Below, in pieces: positions 34,053 through 42,677 of a DNA stretch of 64,000 nucleotides. The notes beneath the pieces were generated by a model, which ran no database searches, had not been told where the DNA came from, and was given only the letters and a program-made list of their open reading frames with translations. How positions within the stretch are numbered: position 1 is the first letter of the stretch; every line of letters begins with the position of its first letter. The stretch is from Agrobacterium salinitolerans. Lineage in GTDB: Bacteria; Pseudomonadota; Alphaproteobacteria; Rhizobiales; Rhizobiaceae. The stretch is from NCBI RefSeq assembly GCF_002008225.1, contig NZ_MRDH01000021.1, positions 1 through 64,000 of the forward strand. Reading direction: 5' to 3'. The position numbers and the translations under genes are program-made.

Positions 34053-34370
34053 TCAGTATCGATAATAGTCGCGTCGGTCGCGATAATCCCTGCGGCCGCG
34101 CCACTCGCGCCATTCCCGTCTGGCCTGACGCTCGCGCCATTCACGGCGGGCTTCCCAGCGGTCGCGCCTGTCCCAGCCGCGCTCATAACGCTGCCCGTTC
34201 GGACGACAATAGCCGCGCGGGGTCAAATGGAAACCGCGTCCGCAGGCATAGTCCACCTTTTGAATGTAGGTCGCCGAAGGTGCAGACGGTTGACCGACAG
34301 GCATGGCGTTCGCGCCGGTGCCAAACAGGGCGCCCAAAATCAGTCCGGCGGTTAAAATCATCTTGCGCAT
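34053..34370 (-). CDS. Small secreted basic protein, GCG_CRPN-type
   Basis: A 105-residue protein. Residues 1-22 are a signal peptide ending GANA. Then comes a two-cysteine module, YACGRGFHLTPRGYCRPNG, which fits the CGxGxHxxxxGxCRPN pattern of the GCG_CRPN prefix domain seen in rhizobial small exported proteins. The last 45 residues are almost only R, W, E, D and Y (repeats of the kind RREWRE and RRDYRD). Function is unknown; the tail suggests binding to nucleic acid, polysaccharide or the cell wall. The ribosome site GGAGGGAG is strong and a terminator follows, so it is clearly an expressed gene. Confidence 0.72.
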   Translation of the reverse strand: MRKMILTAGLILGALFGTGANAMPVGQPSAPSATYIQKVDYACGRGFHLTPRGYCRPNGQRYERGWDRRDRWEARREWRERQARREWREWRGRRDYRDRRDYYRY

Positions 34371-34552
34371 CTTATCTCCCTCCTTGTGGGATGAGAGGAT
34401 TTAGCGCCCCGCCGCGTGAACTGCCGCTGAATGAATCGTGATCTTTTCGTGGCAGCAGGCCACAGTTGCGCCGAACATAACGACCGCTGGACGGAACCCT
34501 GCACACGCTCGGACATTTACAGGTGCAAGCCAAACAAAATGGGAGAGCACCG

Positions 34553-34756
34553 ATGGATTGGAATCGCGTTGAAGGCAACTGGAAGCAGATGAAGGGCAAG
34601 GTCAAGGAGCAGTGGGGCAAACTCACCGACGACGATCTTGACGTCATCGACGGCAAGCGCGAGCAGTTGGAAGGCAAGATTCAGGAGCGCTACGGCTACG
34701 AAAAAGACCAGGCCCGGAAAGATATCGACGACTGGTATGGTAGTCAGCGCTGGTAA
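34553..34756 (+). CDS. CsbD family stress-response protein
   Basis: A 67-residue CsbD-like protein with the family pattern MDWNRVEGNWKQMKGKVKEQ and GKLTDDDLDVIDGKREQLEG, ending in the RYGYEKDQARKDIDDW segment. Members are small, soluble, highly charged proteins induced by general stress; no reaction is known. The ATG at 34553 follows GGGAGAG; the frame extends upstream without a better start. It has its own intrinsic terminator. Confidence 0.9.
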   Translation: MDWNRVEGNWKQMKGKVKEQWGKLTDDDLDVIDGKREQLEGKIQERYGYEKDQARKDIDDWYGSQRW

Positions 34757-34775
34757 GATCAAACCCCGCTTCGGC

Positions 34776-34799
34776 ACCCCGCTTCGGCGGGGTTTTTCT
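34776..34799 (+). terminator. Intrinsic terminator of the csbD-like gene
   Basis: ACCCCGC, loop TTCG, GCGGGGT, then TTTTCTTT, 19 bases after the stop. The TTCG tetraloop and T-tract make this a clear Rho-independent terminator. Confidence 0.92.
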
Positions 34800-34817
34800 T
34801 TGCGCGGAATTTACCTG

Positions 34818-35000
34818 TCAGCCGGCAACAGCCAAGACGGCGGCGATGACGAGCAGCAGAGGCCCCATCCATCTGAAGTGACGAACAACTGGCGGCTGAG
34901 CGGCTGTGTTTATTGACAGCGGCAGATAGCCGAAGCCGACACACGTCATCCGCAGGCCGGCGCTAAACATCATGAATTCATCGATATAGGTTGCGATCAC
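34818..35000 (-). CDS. Small hydrophobic protein of unknown function
   Basis: A 60-residue frame starting with GTG at 35000. The upstream ribosome site is unusually strong (GGAGGGAGG, 6 bases before the start), which is the main reason to accept it. The C-terminal 15 residues (MGPLLLVIAAVLAVAG) could be a membrane helix and the N-terminal half is mildly hydrophobic. No family is recognised. It converges on the csbD-like gene and diverges from the importer operon. Confidence 0.5.
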   Translation of the reverse strand: MIATYIDEFMMFSAGLRMTCVGFGYLPLSINTAAQPPVVRHFRWMGPLLLVIAAVLAVAG

Positions 35001-35280
35001 AACTTCCCTCCCTCCAATGCTACCGCGGTCATCCTACCTGCCCGGCAACGCCTCTGGTAGAGCCCGCGCGCTTTTGAACGACCACCCGGAGAATGCGTTT
35101 CGCGAAGGGTTAAGGTGTCTGTCGGCGGCAACCGTCACGAAAGCGTTATGTAAAGACTTTAGAAACGCCGCCGGCCCGTTCAAAAAATGCACGGCTGTGC
35201 AATGACCGGCCAGAGCCTTCCCCATCTTTGCGGAGTTAGCGCTCAGCAGTCCACTCGCGCCGAAAACATCGGAGACATAG

Positions 35281-36432
35281 ATGAAACGCCGCACCTTTAT
35301 GATGTCCGCCGCAGGCGCCGCCGCCGGTCTCGCCCTTGCACCGCGCATGAGCTTCGCCGCTCCGGGCACGATCGACTGGTACACCAGTTCGGATACCAAT
35401 ATCCTCGATTTCTGGTCCAATACAATCAAGCCCGCCTTTGAAGCCGCCAATCCCGGCATGAAGCTCAATCTCGTCGATGCAGGCGACAGCGCCGGCATTA
35501 TCGCCATCGGTGAGCGCGCCATCGCCGCAAAGCAAACGGGCACCGATCCGCAGGCCGATTATTTCGAAACGGCCGATCCGCTGCTTCCCACCGGCGCCAT
35601 CGAGGCCGGCATCTATGTGAACATGGCGAAAGCCGACCTCTCCAACTATTCGCGCGTCAATCCGCTTGCCATCCGCAGCGAATACAGCCTGCCCTATCGC
35701 GGCAGCCAGGTGCTGCTCGCCTATGACACCAGCAAACTGAAGCCGACGGACGCGCCGAAGACCTGGGATGAGCTCGTCAAATGGATCAAGGCCAATCCCG
35801 GCCAGTTCGTCTATAACCGTCCCGACAAGGGCGGCTCCGGCGGCAACTTCGTCCGCCGCGCCATCCACCAGGCCAACGGCCTCGACCCCAAGGCCTTCAC
35901 GGTCGACAATTACACCCAGGAAGCCGGCGACAAGGCTCTCGGCAAGGCATGGGCGCTGCTGAACGATATCGCCCCGTCGCTCTATGACAAAGGTGCATAC
36001 TCCTCCGGCAACACGCAGTCGCTGCAGCTTCTTTCGCAGGGCGTCGTCACCATGACCCCCGTCTGGTCCGATCAGGTGCTGAAGGCCATCGATCAGGGCG
36101 TTCTGCCGCAAAAAACGGGCCTCGTCCAGCTTCAGGACTTGGCGCTTTGCGGTGATTTCTCGCGCGCCGTGGTGCTTGCAAACGGCGCCAATCGCGACGC
36201 TGCCCTAAAGCTCGCCAATTTCGTGCTGTCGGAAGAAATTCAGGGCGCGATCCTTACCGAACTCGGCGGTTTCCCCGGCGTTTCCTGGGACTATGTGCCG
36301 GCCGAACTGCGCAAGCGCTTCGCCGACATCATCCCGCAGACCATCCCGACCTTCCCGGCCGGCAAATGGGAAACCGCCATCAATGACGGCTGGTATCGCA
36401 ACGTCGCTCCCAACGTCGACCGCAAGTCGTGA
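35281..36432 (+). CDS. ABC transporter substrate-binding protein, Tat-type signal
   Basis: A 383-residue family 1 extracellular solute-binding protein. The N-terminus has RRTFMMSAAGAAAGLAL and cleavage near SFAAP; the RR suggests Tat export. The fold resembles putrescine/ferric-iron/sugar-phosphate binding proteins (WYTSSDTNILDFW, ADYFETADPLLPTGAIEAG). It is the first gene of six in one direction (binding protein, two permeases, ATPase, phosphodiesterase, phosphatase), with the permease GTG overlapping its stop. The two enzyme genes downstream point to a phosphorylated organic ligand such as a glycerophosphodiester. That is inference. Confidence 0.82.
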   Translation: MKRRTFMMSAAGAAAGLALAPRMSFAAPGTIDWYTSSDTNILDFWSNTIKPAFEAANPGMKLNLVDAGDSAGIIAIGERAIAAKQTGTDPQADYFETADPLLPTGAIEAGIYVNMAKADLSNYSRVNPLAIRSEYSLPYRGSQVLLAYDTSKLKPTDAPKTWDELVKWIKANPGQFVYNRPDKGGSGGNFVRRAIHQANGLDPKAFTVDNYTQEAGDKALGKAWALLNDIAPSLYDKGAYSSGNTQSLQLLSQGVVTMTPVWSDQVLKAIDQGVLPQKTGLVQLQDLALCGDFSRAVVLANGANRDAALKLANFVLSEEIQGAILTELGGFPGVSWDYVPAELRKRFADIIPQTIPTFPAGKWETAINDGWYRNVAPNVDRKS

Positions 36433-37313
36433 CCAAGGTTGCGGAAGGAGCGGTTCGCCCGCTCATAGACAATACGGCAGGCAGGAGGCCAATCGGCCTC
36501 CTGCTCGTCGCCATCCCCGTCTTCCTGATCGTCTGGCTGGTCATCTGGCCTGCCCTCAACGCCATCGGCCGCACCGTCTGGCGCACCGGAGCGAGCGGCG
36601 AGACGGGTTTCGACCTTTCGAGCTACATCTTCTTCTTCTCGGACCGCTACAGCCTCGATAATCTTGCCGTGACGCTGTGGACGACAATGGTCTGCGCGAT
36701 CCTCCTGCTGATGATCTGCCTGCCGATCGCGCTTTACCTGCGCTTTTCGCAAGGCCGCCTTTCGGCTTATGTGCAGGCGCTCGCCATCTTCCCCATGTTC
36801 GTGCCTTCTATCATCCTCGCCTTCGCCTTCATCCGCGTCCTCGGGCCTAACGGCATGGTGGACATATTGCTCAATGCGGTCGACCTGCCGAAAATCCGCA
36901 CGCCCTATCTCACTCCGTGGGGGCCGGTCATCGGTCTTGTCTGGGATAATATTCCGCTGACCGTTCTTATCCTGCTCGCGGGACTCGGCAGCGTCGCCAA
37001 CCAGTCGGTGGAGGCGGCGCGGGATGTGGGCGCAAACGCGCTTCAGGTCTTTTGGCACATCATCCTGCCCCGCATTTCCAATTCCATTCTCGTGGCGCTT
37101 TCCTTTTCAGTGCTCGGTATTTTTTCCTCCTTCACCCTGCCCTATCTTCTCGGACCGGCTTCTCCCGAAATGCTCGGCCCCTTCATGCAGCGCACGCTGC
37201 GCGAAGTGCAGGATCCCATCGGCGCCATGACCCAGGCCGTCATCGCTTTCGGTTTCTGCATTGCCTTCGGCCTGTTCTACGTGCGTTCGGTCGCACGCAA
37301 CCAGGGGAAATAA
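36429..37313 (+). CDS. ABC transporter permease (spermidine/putrescine class), first subunit
   Basis: A 294-residue PotB-type permease with six predicted transmembrane helices. The ATPase-docking EAA loop reads SVEAARDVGANALQVFWHIILPRIS. It starts with GTG overlapping the stop of the binding protein (GTGA), so translation is coupled. The partner permease starts one base after its stop. Confidence 0.86.
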   Translation: MTKVAEGAVRPLIDNTAGRRPIGLLLVAIPVFLIVWLVIWPALNAIGRTVWRTGASGETGFDLSSYIFFFSDRYSLDNLAVTLWTTMVCAILLLMICLPIALYLRFSQGRLSAYVQALAIFPMFVPSIILAFAFIRVLGPNGMVDILLNAVDLPKIRTPYLTPWGPVIGLVWDNIPLTVLILLAGLGSVANQSVEAARDVGANALQVFWHIILPRISNSILVALSFSVLGIFSSFTLPYLLGPASPEMLGPFMQRTLREVQDPIGAMTQAVIAFGFCIAFGLFYVRSVARNQGK

Positions 37314-37314
37314 C

Positions 37315-38139
37315 ATGACGACCCTTTCACCGGCGCGAACGCGCATGGATTGGCCCGGCATATTTTTCGCCACCCTTCTAACCGTCGCCATCGTCGGGCC
37401 GCTGCTTGTGGTGGGCACCTGGGCATTCACCGAGGTCTGGCGTTTTCCCAACGTCATTCCCCAGCAATTCGGTTTCCGCTTCTGGGGCCAGACGCTGGGC
37501 CGCGCCGATGTGTGGAACGCGTTGATGCTGAGCCTGCGGCTGACAACGGTGGTAACGCTGCTTTCAGCGGTGATCTGCCTTCCCGCCGCCTATGCCTTTG
37601 CGCGCATGAGTTTTCCCGGCCGCAACCTGCTGTTTTTCTCCTTTCTTGCCGGCCACGCCTTCCCGAAATTCGGGCTTCTTGTGGCGATTGCCGCCATTTT
37701 CCTCCAGCTCGACCTCATCGGCACCTTCTGGGGCGTCGTTCTCATCCAGCTCGTCGGCACGCTGATGTTCATGATCTGGATTCCGGTGGCGGCATTTCAG
37801 GCCGTCGACCGGCGCATGGAAGAGGCGGCCCGCGATGTCGGCGCCAGTCCGCTCAGGGTCTTCTGGTCGATTACGCTGCCGCAGGCGGGACCGACCATCG
37901 CTGCCGCCGTGCTGCTGAGCTTCGTTGGCACTTTTTACGAGACGGAAGGCGCGTGGCTGATCGGTGCACCGGGCATTCGAACGATGCCGGTGCTGATGAT
38001 CAGTTACATCAACAACCAGATGGTCATCCAGTATGGCGCGGTCCTGTCCGTCCTGCTGTGGGCGCCGTCCTTCATTGCCCTCATGTTCGCCCGCCGCGTC
38101 ATCGGTGGCGGCGCATTCGCCCGCGGTTTCGGCGGTTAG
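37315..38139 (+). CDS. ABC transporter permease (spermidine/putrescine class), second subunit
   Basis: A 274-residue PotC-type permease, partner of the preceding gene. The EAA loop reads MEEAARDVGASPLRVFWSITLPQAG; about six hydrophobic helices are visible. I use the ATG at 37315 behind AGGGGAAA, since the frame upstream would lie inside the previous gene. Confidence 0.86.
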   Translation: MTTLSPARTRMDWPGIFFATLLTVAIVGPLLVVGTWAFTEVWRFPNVIPQQFGFRFWGQTLGRADVWNALMLSLRLTTVVTLLSAVICLPAAYAFARMSFPGRNLLFFSFLAGHAFPKFGLLVAIAAIFLQLDLIGTFWGVVLIQLVGTLMFMIWIPVAAFQAVDRRMEEAARDVGASPLRVFWSITLPQAGPTIAAAVLLSFVGTFYETEGAWLIGAPGIRTMPVLMISYINNQMVIQYGAVLSVLLWAPSFIALMFARRVIGGGAFARGFGG

Positions 38140-38148
38140 GAAATCATC

Positions 38149-39183
38149 ATGTCCGTACTTCACATCCGCCAGGTTACGAAAACCTATTCCGGCGAGACCA
38201 ATGCCGTCGACAGTTTTTCGCTCGATGTCGCCGATGGTGAACTCGTATGCCTTCTCGGCCCCTCCGGTTCGGGCAAATCGACGCTGCTGCGCATGGTCGG
38301 CGGTTTCGAGCAGCCGACGGGCGGACAGATCTCCATCGATGGCGAAGATGTCACGCATCTGCCGCCGGAGCGACGGCCGACCGGTATGGTGTTTCAGAGC
38401 CACGCGCTCTGGAGCCACATGAATGTCTTCAAGAACCTCGCTTTCGGCCTCAAGCTGCGCCGCATGCCGGCTGCCGTTATCAGAGAGAAAGTGGAGGCGG
38501 TGCTCGAACTCGTCGGGCTTTCCGGTTTTGGCGAGCGCGCCACCGGCCAGCTTTCCGGCGGCCAACAGCAGCGGGTGGCGCTTGCCCGCTCGCTGGTTCT
38601 CGAACCGAAAATACTCCTGCTCGACGAACCCTTCGCCAGCCTCGACCAGCATCTGCGCGAGCGGTTACGGGAGGAAGTGCGCGATATCCAGCAGCGCCTC
38701 GGTATCACCACGCTGTTCGTCACCCACGGTCAGGATGAGGCCCTTTCCATGGCCGACCGCATCGTCGTGATGGCGAACGGCAAGACCGAACAGATCGACC
38801 GGCCGAATGTGATCTACCGCGAACCGCAGACCCCGTTCGTCGCCGGCTTCATCGGCACCATGAACCTGATAGAAGGCGCAGTTTCAGACGGAAATTTCAT
38901 GCGGGCCGATTTCAGCTTGCCGCTTCCCGTCTCCGACGGACCGGCCACTCTCGCCGTTCGCCCGGAAGCCATCGATCTGACGATCTCCGAAACGCGGCAA
39001 GCAAGTGTGCACCGGGTGACCGATTACGGCACCCACGGGCTTGTCGACCTTGATCTCGCCGATGGTACAAGGATCAAATCCATGGTCGCCCACCCGGATA
39101 TGTTCCAGACGGGACAGGGCGTGCAGATTTCGCCCCGTGCCGTCACGGCCTATCGCGACAACCGCCCAATCTACCGGAGCTGA
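38149..39183 (+). CDS. ABC transporter ATP-binding protein (PotA/UgpC class)
   Basis: A 344-residue ATPase. Walker A is GPSGSGKST, signature [15 protein letters not shown], Walker B ILLLDEPFASLDQ and switch VTHGQDEAL. A C-terminal TOBE-like domain (about residues 240-340, with LAVRPEAIDL) is present as in polyamine, iron and sugar-phosphate importers, where it can carry regulatory contacts. It starts 9 bases after the second permease. Confidence 0.88.
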   Translation: MSVLHIRQVTKTYSGETNAVDSFSLDVADGELVCLLGPSGSGKSTLLRMVGGFEQPTGGQISIDGEDVTHLPPERRPTGMVFQSHALWSHMNVFKNLAFGLKLRRMPAAVIREKVEAVLELVGLSGFGERATGQLSGGQQQRVALARSLVLEPKILLLDEPFASLDQHLRERLREEVRDIQQRLGITTLFVTHGQDEALSMADRIVVMANGKTEQIDRPNVIYREPQTPFVAGFIGTMNLIEGAVSDGNFMRADFSLPLPVSDGPATLAVRPEAIDLTISETRQASVHRVTDYGTHGLVDLDLADGTRIKSMVAHPDMFQTGQGVQISPRAVTAYRDNRPIYRS

Positions 39184-39184
39184 T

Positions 39185-40021
39185 ATGAACCAGCCGATCC
39201 TTATCGACCGCGACGGCCACAGAACATGGCTCAAGTGGCATCGCGCCCGGCGTCGTGCCGAAGATCCGGTCTTCACCGGCGAGCGTATCATCGAGGCGAT
39301 GCGGCTTGGCGCAAGCATCGAGGTCGATCTCGTCATCCATGCCGATCACGGCTGCGCCGTTTTGCATGACCGGACGCTGGAGCGGGAAACCACCGGCACC
39401 GGCCGGGTGCGCGATATATCCGCCGCCGCCCTGCGCCAGCTCCACCTGCGCGACAATGACGGCCACCCCATCGATGCGAAGGTCATGCTGCTCGAAGACC
39501 TTTGCGCCCTGCTTGCCGAGGGCGCCGTTCATCCCGACGCCCTGCTCCAGCTCGATTTCAAGGAAGACCGGCAGGCGCTCACCCCGCAGGTGGTCGCCGG
39601 TTTCGGGGCGAGCGTTTCGCCCATAGCAAGCTCGGTGATCCTGTCGGGCGGCGATTTCGACGCCATCGCCATGCTGGCCGGTTCAGCGCCGGGACTTCGC
39701 ACCGGATACGATCCCTGCCACCGCGGCACGCTAGCTGCACTGAAGGCAAGCGGAAACTATCCAGGCTTCATCGAAGACGCCCTTGCCACGGCGCCCAATG
39801 CCGGGATGATCTATCTCGACTACGAGATCGTGCTTGCTGCCGAGGATGCCGGTGTCGATATCATCGCCCCCATACATGCCGCCGGCCGCCGGGTCGACGC
39901 CTGGACGATCAACAGCGTCACACCGCAATCCATAGAACAGGTGAAACGCCTTTTGCGGCTTAAGGTGGACCAGATCACCACCGATGATCCGGAAGGGCTC
40001 GCCGAGGTTTTCAACCGATGA
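39185..40021 (+). CDS. Glycerophosphodiester phosphodiesterase family protein
   Basis: A 278-residue GDPD-family enzyme without signal peptide, so cytoplasmic. The core catalytic set is visible: HR near residue 19, the metal-binding EVD in GASIEVDLVIHADHGC, and the LHD histidine in VLHDRTLERETTGTG. The usual HRGxxxxxPENT motif is modified (HRARRRAEDPV), so metal binding at that site may differ. The family splits glycerophosphodiesters into sn-glycerol 3-phosphate and an alcohol. It starts one base past the ATPase stop and overlaps the phosphatase gene by four bases (ATGA), so the ABC importer and both enzymes are co-expressed. Confidence 0.85.
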   Translation: MNQPILIDRDGHRTWLKWHRARRRAEDPVFTGERIIEAMRLGASIEVDLVIHADHGCAVLHDRTLERETTGTGRVRDISAAALRQLHLRDNDGHPIDAKVMLLEDLCALLAEGAVHPDALLQLDFKEDRQALTPQVVAGFGASVSPIASSVILSGGDFDAIAMLAGSAPGLRTGYDPCHRGTLAALKASGNYPGFIEDALATAPNAGMIYLDYEIVLAAEDAGVDIIAPIHAAGRRVDAWTINSVTPQSIEQVKRLLRLKVDQITTDDPEGLAEVFNR

Positions 40022-40824
40022 TAGTCAATTATACCACCATCCTCGACCATATGGTCGCAACCGCCCGCGAGGCCGGCGCATTGACGCTCGACCATTTCAG
40101 GCGCTTCCGCGACATCGAAATCGGCGTCAAGGGACCGGGGGATTTCGTTTCCGATGCGGACCGGGATTCCGAAACGTTGATCCGCGAGCGCCTGCTCGGC
40201 CAATATCCCTGGGGACTGACCGGTGAGGAATTCGCACCCGTCGAAGGGGCGGATCAGGATCACCGCTGGCTGGTCGACCCGATCGACGGCACCACCAATT
40301 TCCTCTTCGGCCACCACTACACCATCACCATCGCGCTTCGCCGCGGTAGTGAAACGATCTGCGGGCTAGTCTATAATCCAGTTTCCGACGAGATGTTCAC
40401 CGCGATCAAGGGAGACGGCGCCTATCTCAACGGCGAGCGCCTGCAGGTCAATGCCAGCACCGATGTCGCCCTGATGTGCGTCGGCACCGGCCTGCCCACG
40501 CCCAATCTCCAGCTTTACCCCGGCGCCTATCAGCGCCTCGACGCCATTCGTGCGCCTATCGGCGCGGTCCGCGTGGTCGGCAGCGCCGCAAATTCCTGCG
40601 CTTACGTCGCATGCGGCCGGCTGACCGGCTATTACGAGGAAACGGGCTTCGTGGACACGGCAGCCGGCATTCTGCTGGTGCAGGAGGCCGGCGGCATCGT
40701 GACCGACTGGTGGGGCCGCGGACCGGCGTTCTATGAAAAGACCGGTACGCTAATCGTCGCCAATGCCGCGACCCATGCCTATCTCATGGAGCACCTGCGC
40801 GGCGTTCCGCCCAAGAACCCCTGA
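40018..40824 (+). CDS. Inositol monophosphatase family phosphatase
   Basis: A 268-residue member of the IMPase/FBPase superfamily. Metal-binding motifs are complete: GEEFAP (Glu of motif 1), DPIDGTTNFLFG (motif 2) and the distal GFVDTAAGILLVQEAGG (motif 3). It removes phosphate from inositol or related sugar/polyol phosphates. It is the last gene of the importer operon and overlaps the phosphodiesterase gene. Together the two could take an imported glycerophosphoinositol-like compound to free polyol, phosphate and glycerol. 3'-phosphoadenosine phosphatase or histidinol phosphatase activity cannot be excluded. Confidence 0.85.
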   Translation: MIVNYTTILDHMVATAREAGALTLDHFRRFRDIEIGVKGPGDFVSDADRDSETLIRERLLGQYPWGLTGEEFAPVEGADQDHRWLVDPIDGTTNFLFGHHYTITIALRRGSETICGLVYNPVSDEMFTAIKGDGAYLNGERLQVNASTDVALMCVGTGLPTPNLQLYPGAYQRLDAIRAPIGAVRVVGSAANSCAYVACGRLTGYYEETGFVDTAAGILLVQEAGGIVTDWWGRGPAFYEKTGTLIVANAATHAYLMEHLRGVPPKNP

Positions 40825-40861
40825 CGAACGAATTCTTTTTCGAAGCGTTCAGTGCCTCTTC

Positions 40862-42673
40862 TCAGGCCACCTGCACCAGATGGCCGGGCGAAACGGTCCT
40901 GTAGTTCCGCACCGGTGTTTCATATCCCACTGCCCGTATCGGGCTTTTCAGCTCGTCATTGGATATGCCGCGCCTTATCCCGCGCCTTGCCGGATCAGGC
41001 ACGGGCACGGCGGCCATGAGCTTTTTCGTATAGGGATGCTGCGGATTGTCGAAAACCGCCGCACGCGGCCCGATCTCCACGATCTCCCCGAGATACATCA
41101 CCGCCACACGATGGCTGACGCGCTCCACCACCGCCATGTCATGCGAAATGAACAGGAAAGCGAGGTTGAGGCTCTGTTGCAGGTCGAGCAGCAGGTTGCA
41201 GACCTGCGCCTTGATCGAAACATCGAGCGCCGAGACGCTTTCATCGGCAACGATGACCTTGGGATCGAGCGCCAGCGCACGGGCAATAGCGATGCGCTGG
41301 CGCTGGCCGCCGGAAAACTCATGAGGGTAGCGGCTGGCCATATCGGCGGACAGACCCACCTTTTCGAGAAGATCGGCAGTCTTTTCCTTCGCCTGTCTGG
41401 TGTTGCCCAGTTTGTGCTTGATAAAGGGCTCGGAAATCGCCGTGCCCACCGTCATGCGCGGATTGAGCGACGAGAACGGGTCCTGAAAGATCATCTGCAC
41501 GGATTTGCGCATATTGCGCAGGCCAACCGTATCGAGCCGCATCACGTCGTAACCGTCGAGCGACACGTCGCCAGCCGTCGGCTCCACAAGCCGCATGATC
41601 GAGCGACCGGTGGTTGATTTTCCGCAGCCGGATTCCCCAACCAGCGACAGCGTTTCCCCCTGAAACAGATCGAAGGACACGTTTTCCACCGCATGGACCG
41701 CGCCCGTCTGGCGCGCCAGTAGGCCGGAGCGGATGGCAAAACGCGTCACCAGGTTCTTGACCGACAGAACCGGCGTCTGCCCGCTCGCAACTGTCCCGGC
41801 CACTTCCTGCGGCTCGCTCGAAAGGCCGGTTTTCATGTCGAGCACCGGAAACCGTGTCGGCCATTGCCGGTCGCGCATCGAGCCGAGCTTCGGCACCGCC
41901 GAAAGCAGCGCCCGTGTATAGGGGTGCTTACCGCACCGGAAGATGTCTTCCGTCGGTCCGGTCTCGACCTCATCGCCACGATACATCACGATCGTCCGGT
42001 CGGCGATTTCGGCCACCACGCCCATGTCATGGGTGATGAAAAGGACCGACATGCCCTCCTCTTCCTGCAGCAACTTGATCAGATCGAGGATCTGCCCCTG
42101 AATGGTGACGTCGAGCGCCGTCGTCGGCTCGTCGGCGATCAGCAGTTTCGGCCGTGAGGCAAGCGCCATGGCGATCATCACCCGCTGGCGCATGCCGCCG
42201 GAAAACTGGTGAGGATATTCATCGAAACGACCGGAGGCGTTTGGAATGCGAACCTTTTCCAGAAGCCGCACCGTCTCCGCCCGCGCCTCCTGCTTCGAAA
42301 GCCCCTTGTGCCGGATGAGTACTTCAGAAATCTGGCGGCCGATGGTGAAGATCGGATTGAGCGAGGTCATCGGCTCCTGGAAGATCATCGAGATATCGTT
42401 GCCGCGCACACCGCGCATTTCCCTTTCGGAAAGCGCAAGAAGATCGCGCCCGTTGAGCAGCACCTCCCCCTCGATCCGGCTGGAGGCCGGGGCGAGCAGG
42501 CGCATGAGAGACAGCGACGTCACCGATTTGCCGGAGCCGGATTCCCCGACAATCGCGACGGTTTCGCCAGGCGCGACATCGAAGGACACGTTGCGCACGA
42601 CGCTCTTCCACGCGCCATCCACGAGGAAGGAGGTGGTGAGGTTACGGACGGAAAGGACGGGTCTTGTCTCCAT
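40862..42673 (-). CDS. Double-ATPase subunit of a peptide-type ABC importer (GsiA-like)
   Basis: A 603-residue fusion of two DppD/DppF-type ATPases. Half 1: [21 protein letters not shown] and the [16 protein letters not shown] signature; half 2: [25 protein letters not shown] and ALDVSIKAQ. Both halves carry the peptide-family C-terminal loop ([12 protein letters not shown] and [12 protein letters not shown]). It is the last gene of the gntR-sbp-permease-permease-ggt operon and follows ggt by 4 bases. Single-chain double ATPases are typical of glutathione (GsiA) and opine/dipeptide importers. Confidence 0.88.
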   Translation of the reverse strand: METRPVLSVRNLTTSFLVDGAWKSVVRNVSFDVAPGETVAIVGESGSGKSVTSLSLMRLLAPASSRIEGEVLLNGRDLLALSEREMRGVRGNDISMIFQEPMTSLNPIFTIGRQISEVLIRHKGLSKQEARAETVRLLEKVRIPNASGRFDEYPHQFSGGMRQRVMIAMALASRPKLLIADEPTTALDVTIQGQILDLIKLLQEEEGMSVLFITHDMGVVAEIADRTIVMYRGDEVETGPTEDIFRCGKHPYTRALLSAVPKLGSMRDRQWPTRFPVLDMKTGLSSEPQEVAGTVASGQTPVLSVKNLVTRFAIRSGLLARQTGAVHAVENVSFDLFQGETLSLVGESGCGKSTTGRSIMRLVEPTAGDVSLDGYDVMRLDTVGLRNMRKSVQMIFQDPFSSLNPRMTVGTAISEPFIKHKLGNTRQAKEKTADLLEKVGLSADMASRYPHEFSGGQRQRIAIARALALDPKVIVADESVSALDVSIKAQVCNLLLDLQQSLNLAFLFISHDMAVVERVSHRVAVMYLGEIVEIGPRAAVFDNPQHPYTKKLMAAVPVPDPARRGIRRGISNDELKSPIRAVGYETPVRNYRTVSPGHLVQVA

Positions 42674-42677
42674 GGTG

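Noticed and set aside
35117..35138. CTGTC/CGTCAC words upstream of the phosphodiester importer, considered as a Pho box
   Set aside because: The two words are 13 bases apart instead of the 11-base period of PhoB sites, and the match to CTGTCAT is poor.
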